Numbered from the stretch's first letter, positions 37,501 through 46,378 are shown. The stretch: 64,000 bases of DNA from an uncultured Clostridia bacterium (GCA_947570215.1 CANOTO010000003.1:62001-126000); one strand, 5' to 3'. The notes: a model not told the origin generated them from the letters alone. Made by a program: numbers and translations.

Positions 37501-40368
37501 GTATACGACTGGCTTAATACGGGCTGGCAGTTCGTTGCTCTGCCGATAGAAATTAAAAAGGAAAACGGTAATACTCTGCCTACGGAATTTCCCTTCGGCT
37601 TTGACGAAGAGAGCAAAATGCTTGTCGGTTTGCAGTTAATTGTAGATTACAGTTACAATACGGGAGATTTCGAATACGACTGCTGCTCGCTTCGTAAAGG
37701 TAATTGGACAAGGACAGACTATTACGAAGACGGCAAACAAAAGTCTGTCCAAGATAGCCGCAGCAAGTCTAAAACCGAATACCTGTACGACGAAAACGAT
37801 AAACTTGTATCCGAAGAACTTACCGACTACAAAGACAGAACTTACACTACCAAGTACGAATATAACAAGCAGGGAAGCCTTGTCCGCTCTACTTCTTTCG
37901 ACGGAACGGTCAAAGAAACGGTATTCGACGAAAAAGGACGTCAAGTCAAAAAAATCGTATACAACCTGTCCGATCCTACAAGTAAGTTGTATACCGAAAG
38001 CAAACGCGACGACAAGGGTGCAATAATCGCCGACGTCGACGAAAGCGGCAAGTACGACAGCGTAAAATACACCTACGACCACAACGGCGAAGATATAGTC
38101 CATACCGACGGCAAAGGCAATAAAACGGCGTTCGGCTACAAGGACGGCAATCTTGTAAGCATCAGCGGCAATGCCGACGGACAGGAAAGCACCAACACGA
38201 TGAACTATACCGTAGGTTTGCTTACAAAAGTTTCCTGCGGAGATACGGACTACAACTACTCTTACGATAAATGGGGAAGAACTACTAAGGTAGAAATCGC
38301 CGGGGCGACTTACGCTACTGCCGAAACGTCCGATAACGATTTAATCAATACAACCGTCTTGGCAAACGGAGACGAGTTCGTAACTGAAACGGACAAGTAC
38401 GGCAAAACCGTCATGCAGTCGGCAAAGTATAATAACGGCGTACAAGAGAAAGTAGTTAACGAATACGACCCTGAAACGAGTAGATTAAATAAAACAACTA
38501 TTGACATCAACGGAGCGGAAGCGTATAATGTTGAATACGAATACTACGAAGTTGACGGAAAACTGCTTTCTTCCGTCCGCAGCGGAGAACACGCGCTTAC
38601 CAAGCAAAACAGATATACTGCCGACGGTGAAGTAGAAAGTACGACGTATAAACTTGCAGAGCAAGAGTTAACGTATACTTACGAAACGGACAATACGCCG
38701 GATAAACGTAATGCCAAAGTACAGTTACCGTTTAACGTAGAACAAAACTTTGCTTACGACGGATTAGGGCGTACCAAAGAAATATCTTTAACGGACAATC
38801 TTGTAAAAGACCTTTACTACGCCAAATACGGCGACCACGCAACAAACAGAGTCAACTCCGTATGGCACGGCGTAAACGGCATTCGTAAGGATAATACTAA
38901 GTATTCCTACGACAAAGCGGGCAATATTGCAACCGTTACCGAAAACGGAATAGAAACTGCCAAGTACGTCTACGACGGACTAAATAGACTTGTACGGGAA
39001 AATAACAGTACTTTCGGCAAGATAACATACGAGTACGACAATGCAGGCAATATCCTTTGCAAAGCAATAGACGGCAAGAGATATAAGTATACTTATTCTC
39101 AAAACGGTTGGAAAGACCAACTGTTGGAGCGCAGTTACAAAGAATATGACGGAACTACCGTTCACGAGTATTTCAAGTACGACGTTATAGGCAATCCCGT
39201 AATATACAGGAACAGAACCCTATCTTGGCAAGGACGGAGATTACTTCGTTACGGCAATAACGAGTATTACGCGGAATATACCTACGACGTTAACGGAATT
39301 CGTACAAGTAAGCACGCAGTAACGCCGGCAGGAACTGTTAATTCTAAATTCATTTACGACAGCAATAACCTTGTAGCGGAACAACGTAGCGGTTCTTGGA
39401 TATACTATCTTTACGGCGTAGACGGTGTAGCAGGCTTTAACTACAAAGGTAATACCTACTTATACCGCAAGAACGTACAAGGCGACATAACGCATATCTA
39501 TAAGCAAGAGAAAGATAATTCTTTAACGCAAGTAGCCCACTACGTCTACGACGCTTGGGGAAATACACAGATACTGCAAGATAAAGACGGAATAGCGACA
39601 TTAAATCCCTTCCGTTACCGCAGTTACTACTTCGACGAAGAAACAGGGCTCTACTACCTACAATCCCGTTACTACGATCCAGAACTCAGTCGCTTCATCT
39701 CTGCGGACAGCATAGAATACCTTGATCCCGAATCACTGGGCGGACTTAATCTGTACGCTTACTGTGGGAATAATCCTGTAATGAATTACGATCCCACAGG
39801 AGAGTTTTTCTTAACTTGTCTATTGGTAGGATTGATAGCAGGTGCCATTATTGGGGCAACGATAGGCGGAGTAGTTGCATATAACAATGCCGTAGAATCA
39901 GGCGCAACAGGTTGGGACTTAGTCGGTCAAACCGTATTAGGTGTATTTGCGGGAGCAGTAATAGGCGGGGCAATCGGCGCGGCTATTGGAGCATTAGTCG
40001 GTTGGGCAGGACCTGCAGTAGCAAACTTTTTAGGTTCATCATTCAAATTTGTATTACCTGCTCTTAAGTTCGGTGGAGATGTATTAATAGCAAGTACTAC
40101 AATAACACTAACTGGCGCACAGATTGCGGCTGGTGTCGGAACGATTGCATTAGGCTCATACCTATTTTCTCAGAATGCCAATAGGTATAAACGCAAAGAT
40201 ACTCGTTCCAATACAATTCAAAATGAAGAATTTGAAAGATTAGCAGATAAACATAATTTGAATTATAAACAAAGAAGACGACTTCATGACAGAATAACAA
40301 AAAAAGGATTAACTAAAGAAGAAATTTTAGATTTAATGAAGAAGTTATTTCCAAAGTTATTTAAATAA
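34597..40368 (+). CDS. Rhs/YD-repeat polymorphic toxin (1923 aa)
   Basis: The protein has no signal peptide. A unique N-terminal domain (1-150) is followed by a region with long coiled-coil-like helices (about 330-650) and an array of YD repeats (Y-x-Y-D-x-x-G; about 680-1670) that should form the hollow Rhs cocoon. The core signature R-Y-R-S-Y-Y-F-D-E-E-T-G-L-Y-Y-L-Q-S-R-Y and D-P-T-G near residue 1733 mark the usual processing boundary. The variable C-terminal tip (about 1738-1923) begins with glycine-zipper hydrophobic segments, likely membrane insertion, and ends in a basic helical domain with R-R-R-L-H-D-R-I-T-K-K-G. That tip is unrelated to those of the displaced cassettes downstream. 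GGAGG lies before the ATG. A candidate immunity gene follows 12 bases later. The toxin activity is unknown. Confidence 0.93.
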   Translation: MAIKTMDLQCTNPSQGIELTNDILTKIGKSSRIVNAILMPTVQSIRSQAEQYAIKVSYNEQEAQIIDYIKPTVNNRFSVNITEELICKINNEAENIRIIIDSGLAINSTVTLAVEYVSEHLMTDDVASCDVDAHRAGGGKINLATGKLRFNHDLGAGLSLTYNDSQANEISTKIASENNSETTFKHSCGKGWKLNVEQYLVKTVNADNKEIYTYVDAQGNYHEFYEKYYYLDGKQKTYINKEEITTDLNGKLMYSKTTTRKARTGTLETTTITNTYDAFVELKSTSGLTLDIDYSKFKGGKFLELRQNEQIELEESVEAYENQLKQYVVINKDNGDTVCALKKADNTLGDAEVFISDCTDDRLMLTESEAVQYNSLLLQFTSNEKTLSGKTINQSKYNLYEDYSVQLTDNAKSFMISGYDNKLANLRLLVKHLRKDYAKLTKKCNYAPLGSNPIYQYEEYYKFKKNCVDLKKCLLDIIGIGQYKANTSINNLSQNPNGTTSNPKYLHLVDNVCDLEEELQVINDDLEMYYRATEYDSLTNGMTDDEKKNAESWKYKERETLLKEKENKMKISQLIYQFQKNFSGRVDKLQQNISDFETEINDFVEEEQRKLVNRQLAMLIECSAQNVSEIKKYYKQYVNKKHQLNLLYLQLPVSFITSGGNVIGFNKYGQFTAAFDAYENQTAIIYEDNKIVRIQDSDEKSVLFEYDNDLLTKIIFADDTNATLEYANGMLCAIIDCEGTTTFGYDSSSCLISASHSYGRGVKFTRDNYKRIATVNETTNLSSVSDNNPESAKEEISRTLAAIDYHESHLTTTVTDKHDVSKTYVMDIMGKPVTVYEGKFYDPEKTTKSLSLEYVDSKKSFSISEDVALPNLLTEEGLESQNLNGTSDSVRQRIFNVDVSKLDYSNYVFSVWAKADSAYVPNVRNSLYCNHDFEKEFGVNVDTVKQKRKFELRAEYTYSDGTSDSVSAVYDWLNTGWQFVALPIEIKKENGNTLPTEFPFGFDEESKMLVGLQLIVDYSYNTGDFEYDCCSLRKGNWTRTDYYEDGKQKSVQDSRSKSKTEYLYDENDKLVSEELTDYKDRTYTTKYEYNKQGSLVRSTSFDGTVKETVFDEKGRQVKKIVYNLSDPTSKLYTESKRDDKGAIIADVDESGKYDSVKYTYDHNGEDIVHTDGKGNKTAFGYKDGNLVSISGNADGQESTNTMNYTVGLLTKVSCGDTDYNYSYDKWGRTTKVEIAGATYATAETSDNDLINTTVLANGDEFVTETDKYGKTVMQSAKYNNGVQEKVVNEYDPETSRLNKTTIDINGAEAYNVEYEYYEVDGKLLSSVRSGEHALTKQNRYTADGEVESTTYKLAEQELTYTYETDNTPDKRNAKVQLPFNVEQNFAYDGLGRTKEISLTDNLVKDLYYAKYGDHATNRVNSVWHGVNGIRKDNTKYSYDKAGNIATVTENGIETAKYVYDGLNRLVRENNSTFGKITYEYDNAGNILCKAIDGKRYKYTYSQNGWKDQLLERSYKEYDGTTVHEYFKYDVIGNPVIYRNRTLSWQGRRLLRYGNNEYYAEYTYDVNGIRTSKHAVTPAGTVNSKFIYDSNNLVAEQRSGSWIYYLYGVDGVAGFNYKGNTYLYRKNVQGDITHIYKQEKDNSLTQVAHYVYDAWGNTQILQDKDGIATLNPFRYRSYYFDEETGLYYLQSRYYDPELSRFISADSIEYLDPESLGGLNLYAYCGNNPVMNYDPTGEFFLTCLLVGLIAGAIIGATIGGVVAYNNAVESGATGWDLVGQTVLGVFAGAVIGGAIGAAIGALVGWAGPAVANFLGSSFKFVLPALKFGGDVLIASTTITLTGAQIAAGVGTIALGSYLFSQNANRYKRKDTRSNTIQNEEFERLADKHNLNYKQRRRLHDRITKKGLTKEEILDLMKKLFPKLFK
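38579..39795 (+). repeat. Rhs core repeat, copy 1 (inside the full-length gene)
   Basis: This core-coding stretch recurs almost unchanged at 41212-42428 and, shortened, at 43598-44575. Long blocks are identical in copies 1 and 2, and about 170 bases around 39506-39676 are identical in all three. They provide homology for recombinational swapping of toxin tips. Confidence 0.9.
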
Positions 40369-40380
40369 AGGTGTAATTAC

Positions 40381-40887
40381 ATGAAAAACAACAAGTTAAA
40401 TATTGCAGATTTAGATATTATATTAAATAAATTAATCGGCACGCATTTTAAGAACATTATTTTTCAGCCAACAAAAGGCGTGTTAGAGAACAATATAATG
40501 GTTATCAATTTTTTGAATGAAGCAACCCAATATACTTTGAGTGTAGGGTGTTTTGTCAGGGTAAGAAAACAAAATAACATTATGTTGACCTCTTCAGATG
40601 AATTTTTTCAAAAAAATCTTGCCCCATTGAACGTAGAGAAGAGTGATACTCTATTGCAAGAAAACCTAAAAAATGTGAATCAGGAGTTGTTAAACAGTAC
40701 AGTTGGCAGTATTAATATTACGCCAGTTGCGGATTTGCATATCCAAATGGACTGTGGAGTTGTTTTGGATATATTGCCAGATTGCCTTGGACAAAATTAC
40801 GAGCATTATAGATTTTTTGATAATCACGCTGGGAATCATTATATTGTCTATAACTATAATAAAGTAATTTGTTGCAAATGTTGTTAG
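40381..40887 (+). CDS. Candidate immunity protein for the full-length Rhs toxin (168 aa)
   Basis: The gene lies 12 bases after the rhs stop with an AAAGGTG binding site, is AT-rich, and ends before a strong terminator. This is the usual arrangement for the cognate immunity gene of a polymorphic toxin. The protein has no signal peptide and mixes helices and strands, with Cys residues at the end (K-V-I-C-C-K-C-C). I do not recognise a family. An expected role is cytoplasmic neutralisation of the 186-residue toxin tip. The base composition differs clearly from the Rhs core, as is common when tip and immunity genes are exchanged as a unit. Confidence 0.75.
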   Translation: MKNNKLNIADLDIILNKLIGTHFKNIIFQPTKGVLENNIMVINFLNEATQYTLSVGCFVRVRKQNNIMLTSSDEFFQKNLAPLNVEKSDTLLQENLKNVNQELLNSTVGSINITPVADLHIQMDCGVVLDILPDCLGQNYEHYRFFDNHAGNHYIVYNYNKVICCKCC

Positions 40888-40972
40888 AAACGAGTTAAGT
40901 AAATATTTTTTCAATTCAAGAAATCTTGATGCAAAGAGACGGTTCTCAAGTATTATTTGAATTTACGATATC

Positions 40973-41021
40973 AATAAGACTGTTGCGTTCGTTTTTATAG
41001 CAACAGTCTTATTGTTTTTTT
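40973..41021 (+). terminator. Strong terminator after the first rhs-immunity pair
   Basis: A perfect 14-base-pair stem (40973-40986 with 41000-41013) and seven T. It isolates the full-length rhs transcription unit from the displaced cassette downstream. Confidence 0.93.
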
Positions 41022-41140
41022 AAATATTGCCAAGCATAGTTTATCTTAAATTCGACAACAGTTTCCCGCCAATTGATTCAATTTACGCTACATCTGCGTG
41101 TAGTTACTCTTTAGAACGTTATTCGTCTCTAATGTTACTA

Positions 41141-41169
41141 TTGACAGAACAATCGAAAGCAGATATAAT
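41141..41169 (+). promoter_or_regulatory. Perfect consensus promoter before displaced cassette 2
   Basis: TTGACA (41141-41146), exactly 17 bases, TATAAT (41164-41169). It is about 45 bases upstream of the point where Rhs core homology begins and can transcribe the cassette and the immunity gene at 43055. Confidence 0.8.
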
Positions 41170-41208
41170 ATTATATACACAAAAGTCAGCTGCAAAGTAA
41201 TTAGCGAA

Positions 41209-43044
41209 GCCCGCAGCGGAGAACACGCGCTTGCTAAACAAAACGGATATACTGCCGACGGCGAAGTAGAAAGTACGACGTATAAACTTGCCGAGCAAGA
41301 GTTAAAGTATACTTACGAAACGGATAATACGCCGGATAAACGTAATGCCAAAGTACAGTTACCGTTTAACGTAGAACAAAACTTTGCTTACGACGGATTA
41401 GGGCGTACCAAAGAAATATCTTTAACGGACAATCTTGTAAAAGACCTTTACTACGCCAAATACGGCGACCACGCAACAAACAGAGTCAACTCCGTATGGC
41501 ACGGCGTAAACGGCATTCGTAAGGATAATACTAAGTATTCCTACGACAAAGCGGGCAATATTGCAACCGTTACCGAAAACGGAATAGAAACTGCCAAGTA
41601 CGTCTACGACGGACTAAATAGACTTGTACGGGAAAATAACAGTACTTTCGGCAAGATAACATACGAGTACGACAATGCAGGCAATATCCTTTGCAAAGCA
41701 ATAGACGGCAAGAGATATAAGTATACTTATTCTCAAAACGGTTGGAAAGATCAACTGTTAGAACGCAGTTACAAGGAATACGACGGAACTACCGTTCACG
41801 AGTATTTCAAGTACGACGTTATAGGCAATCCCGTAGTATACAGGAACAGGACGTTATCTTGGCAAGGACGCAGATTACTTCGATACGGCAATAACGAATA
41901 CTACGCAGAGTATACCTACGACGTTAACGGAATACGCACAAGCAAGCACGCAGTAACCCCTATTGGTATAACAGACACTAAGTATATTTACGACGGCAAC
42001 AATCTTATTGCAGAAAAACGTAATAACGGATGGATATACTATATCTACGGCGTTGACGGTATTGCAGGCTTTAACTACCAAGGTAATACCTACCTGTACC
42101 GCAAGAACGTCCAAGGGGACGTAACGCATATCTATAAGCAAGAGAAAGATAATTCTTTAACGCAAGTAGCCCACTACGTCTACGACGCTTGGGGAAATAC
42201 ACAGATACTGCAAGATAAAGACGGAATAGCGACATTAAATCCCTTCCGTTACCGCAGTTACTACTTCGACGAAGAAACAGGGCTCTACTACCTACAATCC
42301 CGTTACTACGATCCCGAACTCGGTCGCTTTATCTCTGCCGACAGCATAAAATATTTAGATCCCGAATCACTCGGCGGACTCAACCTGTACGCTTACTGCG
42401 GTAATAACCCTGTAATAAATTACGACCCGACGGGAGAGCTATTTTTAACTTGTTTGTTAATAGGTCTAATTGCAGGTGCAATAATTGGAGCTGTAATAGG
42501 CGGAGTTGTTGCTTACAATAAAGCAGTTGAATCGGGCGCAACAGGCTGGGAACTATTCGGTCAAACAGTATTAGGCGTATTTACAGGCGCTGTTATTGGC
42601 GGAGCAATAGGAGCCGTTATTGGAGCAGGCATAGGCATCGGAGCAGAGATATTTGCAGCGGGTTTGTCTATGTTTGGCGCAGGGCTTTCAGGTACGGGAC
42701 TGGTATTAAGTAGCGGCGCAGTATTAGGCGCAGGAGCAACTATGGTTGCCGGCATAGGTACTATGGTCGTTGGCGGCGGAATTGCAATAAGCTCGGTCGC
42801 TCTTGGGGCATATGTACTTTCTAAAATACCCTATCATGGTGTACCCAATAGTACTATTCAACAAGGTGGATCAACTGGTTTTTATGATGAAAATGGCAAC
42901 TTAATAAAACGTAGAGATACAACTGGAAAGCCGCATTTTATAAAAGAACTTAATGACTATTTTTTGCCGCATACGCATGAATATAAATGGAAAATAATAG
43001 ATGGCATTTGGCGTATAATTGAAAAAATAGTTCGTCCATTTTAG
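41209..43044 (+). pseudogene. Displaced Rhs C-terminal cassette 2 (no start codon before the tip)
   Basis: From about 41212 the sequence copies the last ~410 core codons of the rhs gene in an uninterrupted frame. The frame is open back to a stop at 41101 but has no ATG, GTG or TTG until a TTG at 42454 inside the tip, which lacks a binding site. The core ends at D-P-T-G near 42430 and a different tip follows. It begins with a glycine-zipper segment similar to tip 1 and ends in a unique domain with G-F-Y-D-E-N-G-N and G-K-P-H-F-I-K-E-L-N and F-L-P-H-T-H-E-Y-K-W, a His-rich end typical of toxin modules. It is silent unless recombined into the full-length gene, a known behaviour of orphan toxin cassettes. 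A candidate immunity gene follows after ten bases. Confidence 0.88.
41212..42428 (+). repeat. Rhs core repeat, copy 2
   Basis: Near-identical to 38579-39795. Long stretches show no differences, for example across the region corresponding to 38690-39110, which suggests recent duplication or ongoing gene conversion. Confidence 0.9.
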
Positions 43045-43054
43045 GAGATATACT

Positions 43055-43555
43055 ATGAGCAATATTTGTTTGTTTAATTTACAACATAAATTAAATTATG
43101 AACAACTAAACAAATTAGCAAATACATTAGTTCGAGTATCACTTGAACATCACATTGGAGTTGTTTTTTATCCTGAGTATGTACATTCCATAAAACATAC
43201 TGATGCATTCAAAAGCTATTTTGGTCTTTCTGATAGTTTTATGCATTGCAATTGTGAATTTTTAGATACTCCAATAGACTATAATCTATCTAATATTGAA
43301 CGTTGTAAAAAGGATTTCTTTAGTAAATATGCGTTCTTTATAGATATGATTGGGGCATTAAAACAAGCACAAGTTACTAAAATAGACGTATATTTGTCAG
43401 CGGATGGTAGTGTTGACGATGTTAATGACTTCACTGTTATTCAGTCCAGTTATGAAACATTTTTGACAGATGTTTTTAATTCAATAATAGACAATTCTAA
43501 TCTGTACGCATATAACCTACCTACTGCCTGTTATCAAATAAATTTAAGGAGTTAA
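43055..43555 (+). CDS. Candidate immunity protein for cassette 2 (166 aa)
   Basis: The gene starts ten bases after the cassette 2 stop with a TAGGAGATATACT binding region and is much more AT-rich than the Rhs core. The protein has no signal peptide and shows an alpha/beta pattern (K-I-D-V-Y-L-S-A-D-G strand near residue 115). I recognise no family. Because the adjacent toxin tip lacks a start, this gene would protect against kin that carry the same tip in an active rhs, or allow later tip switching. Transcription is expected from the consensus promoter at 41141. Confidence 0.72.
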   Translation: MSNICLFNLQHKLNYEQLNKLANTLVRVSLEHHIGVVFYPEYVHSIKHTDAFKSYFGLSDSFMHCNCEFLDTPIDYNLSNIERCKKDFFSKYAFFIDMIGALKQAQVTKIDVYLSADGSVDDVNDFTVIQSSYETFLTDVFNSIIDNSNLYAYNLPTACYQINLRS

Positions 43556-43586
43556 TTTCAATATGGGGACATTGCTTTTATAGGAA

Positions 43587-45244
43587 ATGTCCCCAAATAA
43601 GTACGGCGACCACGCAACAAACAGAGTCAACTCCGTATGGCACGGCGTAAACGGTATACGCAAGGATAACACTAAGTATACCTACGACAAAGCGGGGAAT
43701 ATTGCAACCGTTACCGAGAACGGAATAGAAATTGCCAAGTACGTCTACGACGGGCTAAACAGGCTCATAAGAGAAAACACTACCGATTTCGGTAAAATTA
43801 CATACGAATACGACAATGCAGGCAATATCCTTTGCAAAGCAATAGACGGCAAGAGATATAAGTATACTTATTCTCAAAACGGTTGGAAAGACCAACTGTT
43901 GGAGCGCAGTTACAAGGAATACGACGGAACTACCGTACACGAGTATTTCAAGTACGACGTAATAGGTAATCCTATCGTATACAGGAACAGAACCTTATCT
44001 TGGCAAGGCAGAAGACTGCTCAGATACGGCAATAACGAGTATTACGCGGAATATACCTACGACGTTGACGGAGTACGTACAAGTAAGCACGCTTTTACAC
44101 CGTTAGGAACAGTAGACAGCAAATATATCTACGATGGCAACAATCTTATTGCAGAAAAACGTAACAACGAGTGGATATATTACATATACGGCGTTGACGG
44201 AATAGTCGGGTTTAGCTACAACAACGAAGTTTACCTGTACCGCAAGAACGTACAGGGCGACGTAACGCATATCTATAAGCAAGAGAAAGATAATTCTTTA
44301 ACGCAAGTAGCCCACTACGTCTACGACGCTTGGGGAAATACACAGATACTGCAAGATAAAGACGGAATAGCGACATTAAATCCCTTCCGTTACCGCAGTT
44401 ACTACTTCGACGAAGAAACAGGGCTCTACTACCTACAATCCCGTTACTACGATCCCGAACTCGGACGTTTTATATCTGCCGACAGCATAGAGTATCTCGA
44501 CCCCGAAACGCTCGGCGGACTTAACCTTTATGCGTACTGCGGAAGTAATCCGGTGATGGCAGTAGACAGTACCGGAAGCGAATCGGTACCTTGGTGGCAG
44601 TGGCTTATTTCCGGAGTACAATTATTGATGGGAATCGCCATGTGCTTTATTCCTGGTGGGCAAGGGCTTGGAGCTAGTCTTATTGTAGGTGGAACATTAG
44701 GTTTATTAACTAATGCTTTATCTCCTGAATTGGGTCGGATAATTGGCGGTGTATCTTCAATCTCAAATGGAATGGGGCAATCAGTACAGGTTCTTCAATA
44801 ATTGGACTTGGCCCAGTGGGTCTCGTTGCTGGAATTGCATTAATTATTGTTGGTGCAGCGACTATGATATTTGGTTCTAATGAAATAGCCACTGTAATAA
44901 CGGGAAATAATTATATACAACAAAAAACTGGTATGAGTGATTTTGAGTATGGTTTAGTGTACAACGGTCTAAACTTGGCATCATCAATTGGTCAAATTCT
45001 AGGGGATTGCTACTTTCTCCATAAGACCCGCACAGTTAGAATAGGCAAAAATAATGAGATAGATGGGTATAGATATTATGATATAGCAGGAGAGCCATTA
45101 TTTGATTTTGACTATGCTCATGGTGGTAAAATTAATTATAATCATTTTCATGGTTGGGGAGGTCCAGACCTGACAAATAGAACCAAAGACCATCTTAGCT
45201 ATTTGAGATTATTATGGTGGTTATTTAGGAGAAATTTTAGATGA
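43587..45244 (+). pseudogene. Displaced Rhs cassette 3, frameshifted
   Basis: An ATG at 43587 (MSPNKYGDHATN), preceded by AGGA, opens a frame joining the Rhs core at 43598. It lies in an inverted repeat (GGGGACATT 43565-43573 with 43586-43594). The core ends near 44575 (D-S-T-G). The tip starts with hydrophobic segments and stops at 44801. Reading on in the next frame gives S-T-G-S-S-I-I-G-L-G-P-V-G, the expected continuation. A single G lost from the run at 44773-44776 explains this, so the original tip ran to 45244. It ends in a domain with D-F-D-Y-A-H-G-G and N-H-F-H-G-W, again His-rich. As it stands the toxin is broken. Confidence 0.85.
43598..44575 (+). repeat. Rhs core repeat, copy 3
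   Basis: A shorter third copy of the core-coding sequence, more diverged in its middle than copies 1 and 2, but identical to them across about 44278-44448. Confidence 0.9.
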
Positions 45245-45390
45245 AAAAACATAATTATGGTTCTGAAATAATCAACAATGCTTATAGCAAATATTTTAGT
45301 AAACAAAAAATAACATATGAGGAATTCATTATATTATTGTCTACAAATGACGAATTGATCTTTTACATTGGAGATAACTTATTGGAGTAA
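45241..45390 (+). CDS. Short protein after cassette 3 (49 aa), possibly truncated immunity
   Basis: The ATG at 45241 overlaps the TGA that ends the restored cassette 3 frame (ATGA), as immunity genes often do. The protein is MKKHNYGSEIIN followed by about 37 residues with a helical, acidic end (F-Y-I-G-D-N-L-L-E). It stops just where a fragment of another Rhs tip begins, so it is probably the 5' part of an immunity gene cut off by recombination. Function unknown. Confidence 0.55.
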   Translation: MKKHNYGSEIINNAYSKYFSKQKITYEEFIILLSTNDELIFYIGDNLLE

Positions 45391-45559
45391 TGTTTTTGGT
45401 TCGTCGTATTACTCTATGCCTTGGGAAAGAACAGCCGATTGGTTTGGCGGTGTAAATCGGGGGGATACTTATTATAAAGAAAATTCTCTTGATTGGGGAA
45501 TAACGTTATTATTTCTTGGTGTGCTGACAATACCCTTCTATTTTATATTCGGTTATTAA
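45383..45559 (+). pseudogene. Remnant of a fourth Rhs toxin tip
   Basis: The frame encodes about 58 residues reading W-S-N-V-F-G-S-S-Y-Y-S-M-P-W-E-R-T-A-D-W and then F-G-G-V-N-R-G, a stretch that I recognise as common near the C-terminus of clostridial Rhs proteins, followed by a closing hydrophobic helix. It has no upstream core and only a TTG start inside the preceding gene. It marks an incomplete cassette whose immunity gene may be the lipoprotein at 45573. Confidence 0.65.
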
Positions 45560-45572
45560 TTAAGGAGACAAA

Positions 45573-46001
45573 ATGAAAAAACGAATTGCAATATTTCTTG
45601 TACTATTTTTAGTAACATTGCTGCTGGTAGCCTGCGACAATGCGATACATCATTGGGAATTTTCGCAGCAGAGTACGGAAGTAAAATCTATACGAATTAT
45701 GTCTCAGTCTAGTGAAGGATATAATGTATTGGCGAAGGAAATAGAGTTGAGCAAAGCCCAAGATTTATTTAATGATGTAAAGGAATTGGATTATAAGAAA
45801 TACGGTACCAACCCAACATCTTCAATGTCGTCTTGTGGGTATATTGTAGTTATTGAATACAATAATGAAGATTGTGAAATAATATCTGAATGGGAGCCAC
45901 AATTTATTCCCAAAGAAGGAAAAAGATACTTTTCTTGGTGGTATTGTTCGGAAGAACAATTTACAAAGTTTATTCAAAAATATCTAAGTGAAACGGTATA
46001 A
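45573..46001 (+). CDS. Small lipoprotein, candidate immunity protein (142 aa)
   Basis: A lipoprotein signal peptide with LVAC (Cys21), a TTAAGGAGACAAA binding site and a following terminator. The mature domain (about 120 residues) contains a W-x-x-S-x-Q-S-T-E start, a central acidic part and a W-E-P-Q-F-I-P ... W-W-Y-C-S-E-E-Q end. I do not know the family. It stands 13 bases after the tip-4 remnant that ends in a transmembrane helix, so an extracytoplasmic immunity lipoprotein against a membrane- or envelope-acting toxin is plausible. It could also be an unrelated cargo lipoprotein. Confidence 0.7.
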   Translation: MKKRIAIFLVLFLVTLLLVACDNAIHHWEFSQQSTEVKSIRIMSQSSEGYNVLAKEIELSKAQDLFNDVKELDYKKYGTNPTSSMSSCGYIVVIEYNNEDCEIISEWEPQFIPKEGKRYFSWWYCSEEQFTKFIQKYLSETV

Positions 46002-46017
46002 AAACTCAAAATTCTTT

Positions 46018-46044
46018 AAAGGGACTATTGCACGGTCCCTTTTT
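46018..46044 (+). terminator. Terminator closing the Rhs block
   Basis: An eight-base-pair stem (46018-46025 with 46035-46042) with a nine-base loop is followed by T residues, 17 bases after the lipoprotein stop. Confidence 0.88.
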
Positions 46045-46331
46045 AATTGCTTTGTTGTGTATAACTTGTTTCAAATTTTATTTTTCACCGACTATATAGG
46101 CTGAATATGTTTTATGGATAATACTAAATTCTAATAAAAGAGAAATTTGCCATTATATTATCGCAAGTTTTGTTGATTATTTAAAGAAAAATAAAGGTAA
46201 TTTGCAAATTTACAATTACTATTATAACCACTACGATAATAATCGTGGAATCTGTTTTATTAAGGCAGATCTAATTAAGAACGGCGAGTGGCTACCGGAA
46301 CATGTGGTTGAAATATCTTTAATAAACAGCA
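46045..46331 (+). other. Gene remnant between the Rhs block and the tail operon
   Basis: No complete gene is seen. A frame across 46202-46330 reads like real coding sequence (G-I-C-F-I-K-A-D-L-I-K-N-G-E-W-L-P-E-H-V) but has only a TTG start and runs into the terminator at 46332, so it is probably the end of a deleted gene. Confidence 0.45.
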
Positions 46332-46361
46332 CCGCATCCGAACGGATTGCGGTATTTTTTT
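46332..46361 (+). terminator. Terminator before direct repeat copy 2
   Basis: A CCGCATCCG/CGGATTGCGG stem with one bulged base and a run of seven T. It precedes the tail-operon promoter by about 45 bases. Confidence 0.8.
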
Positions 46362-46378
46362 GTCTTTTTCCACCATTT

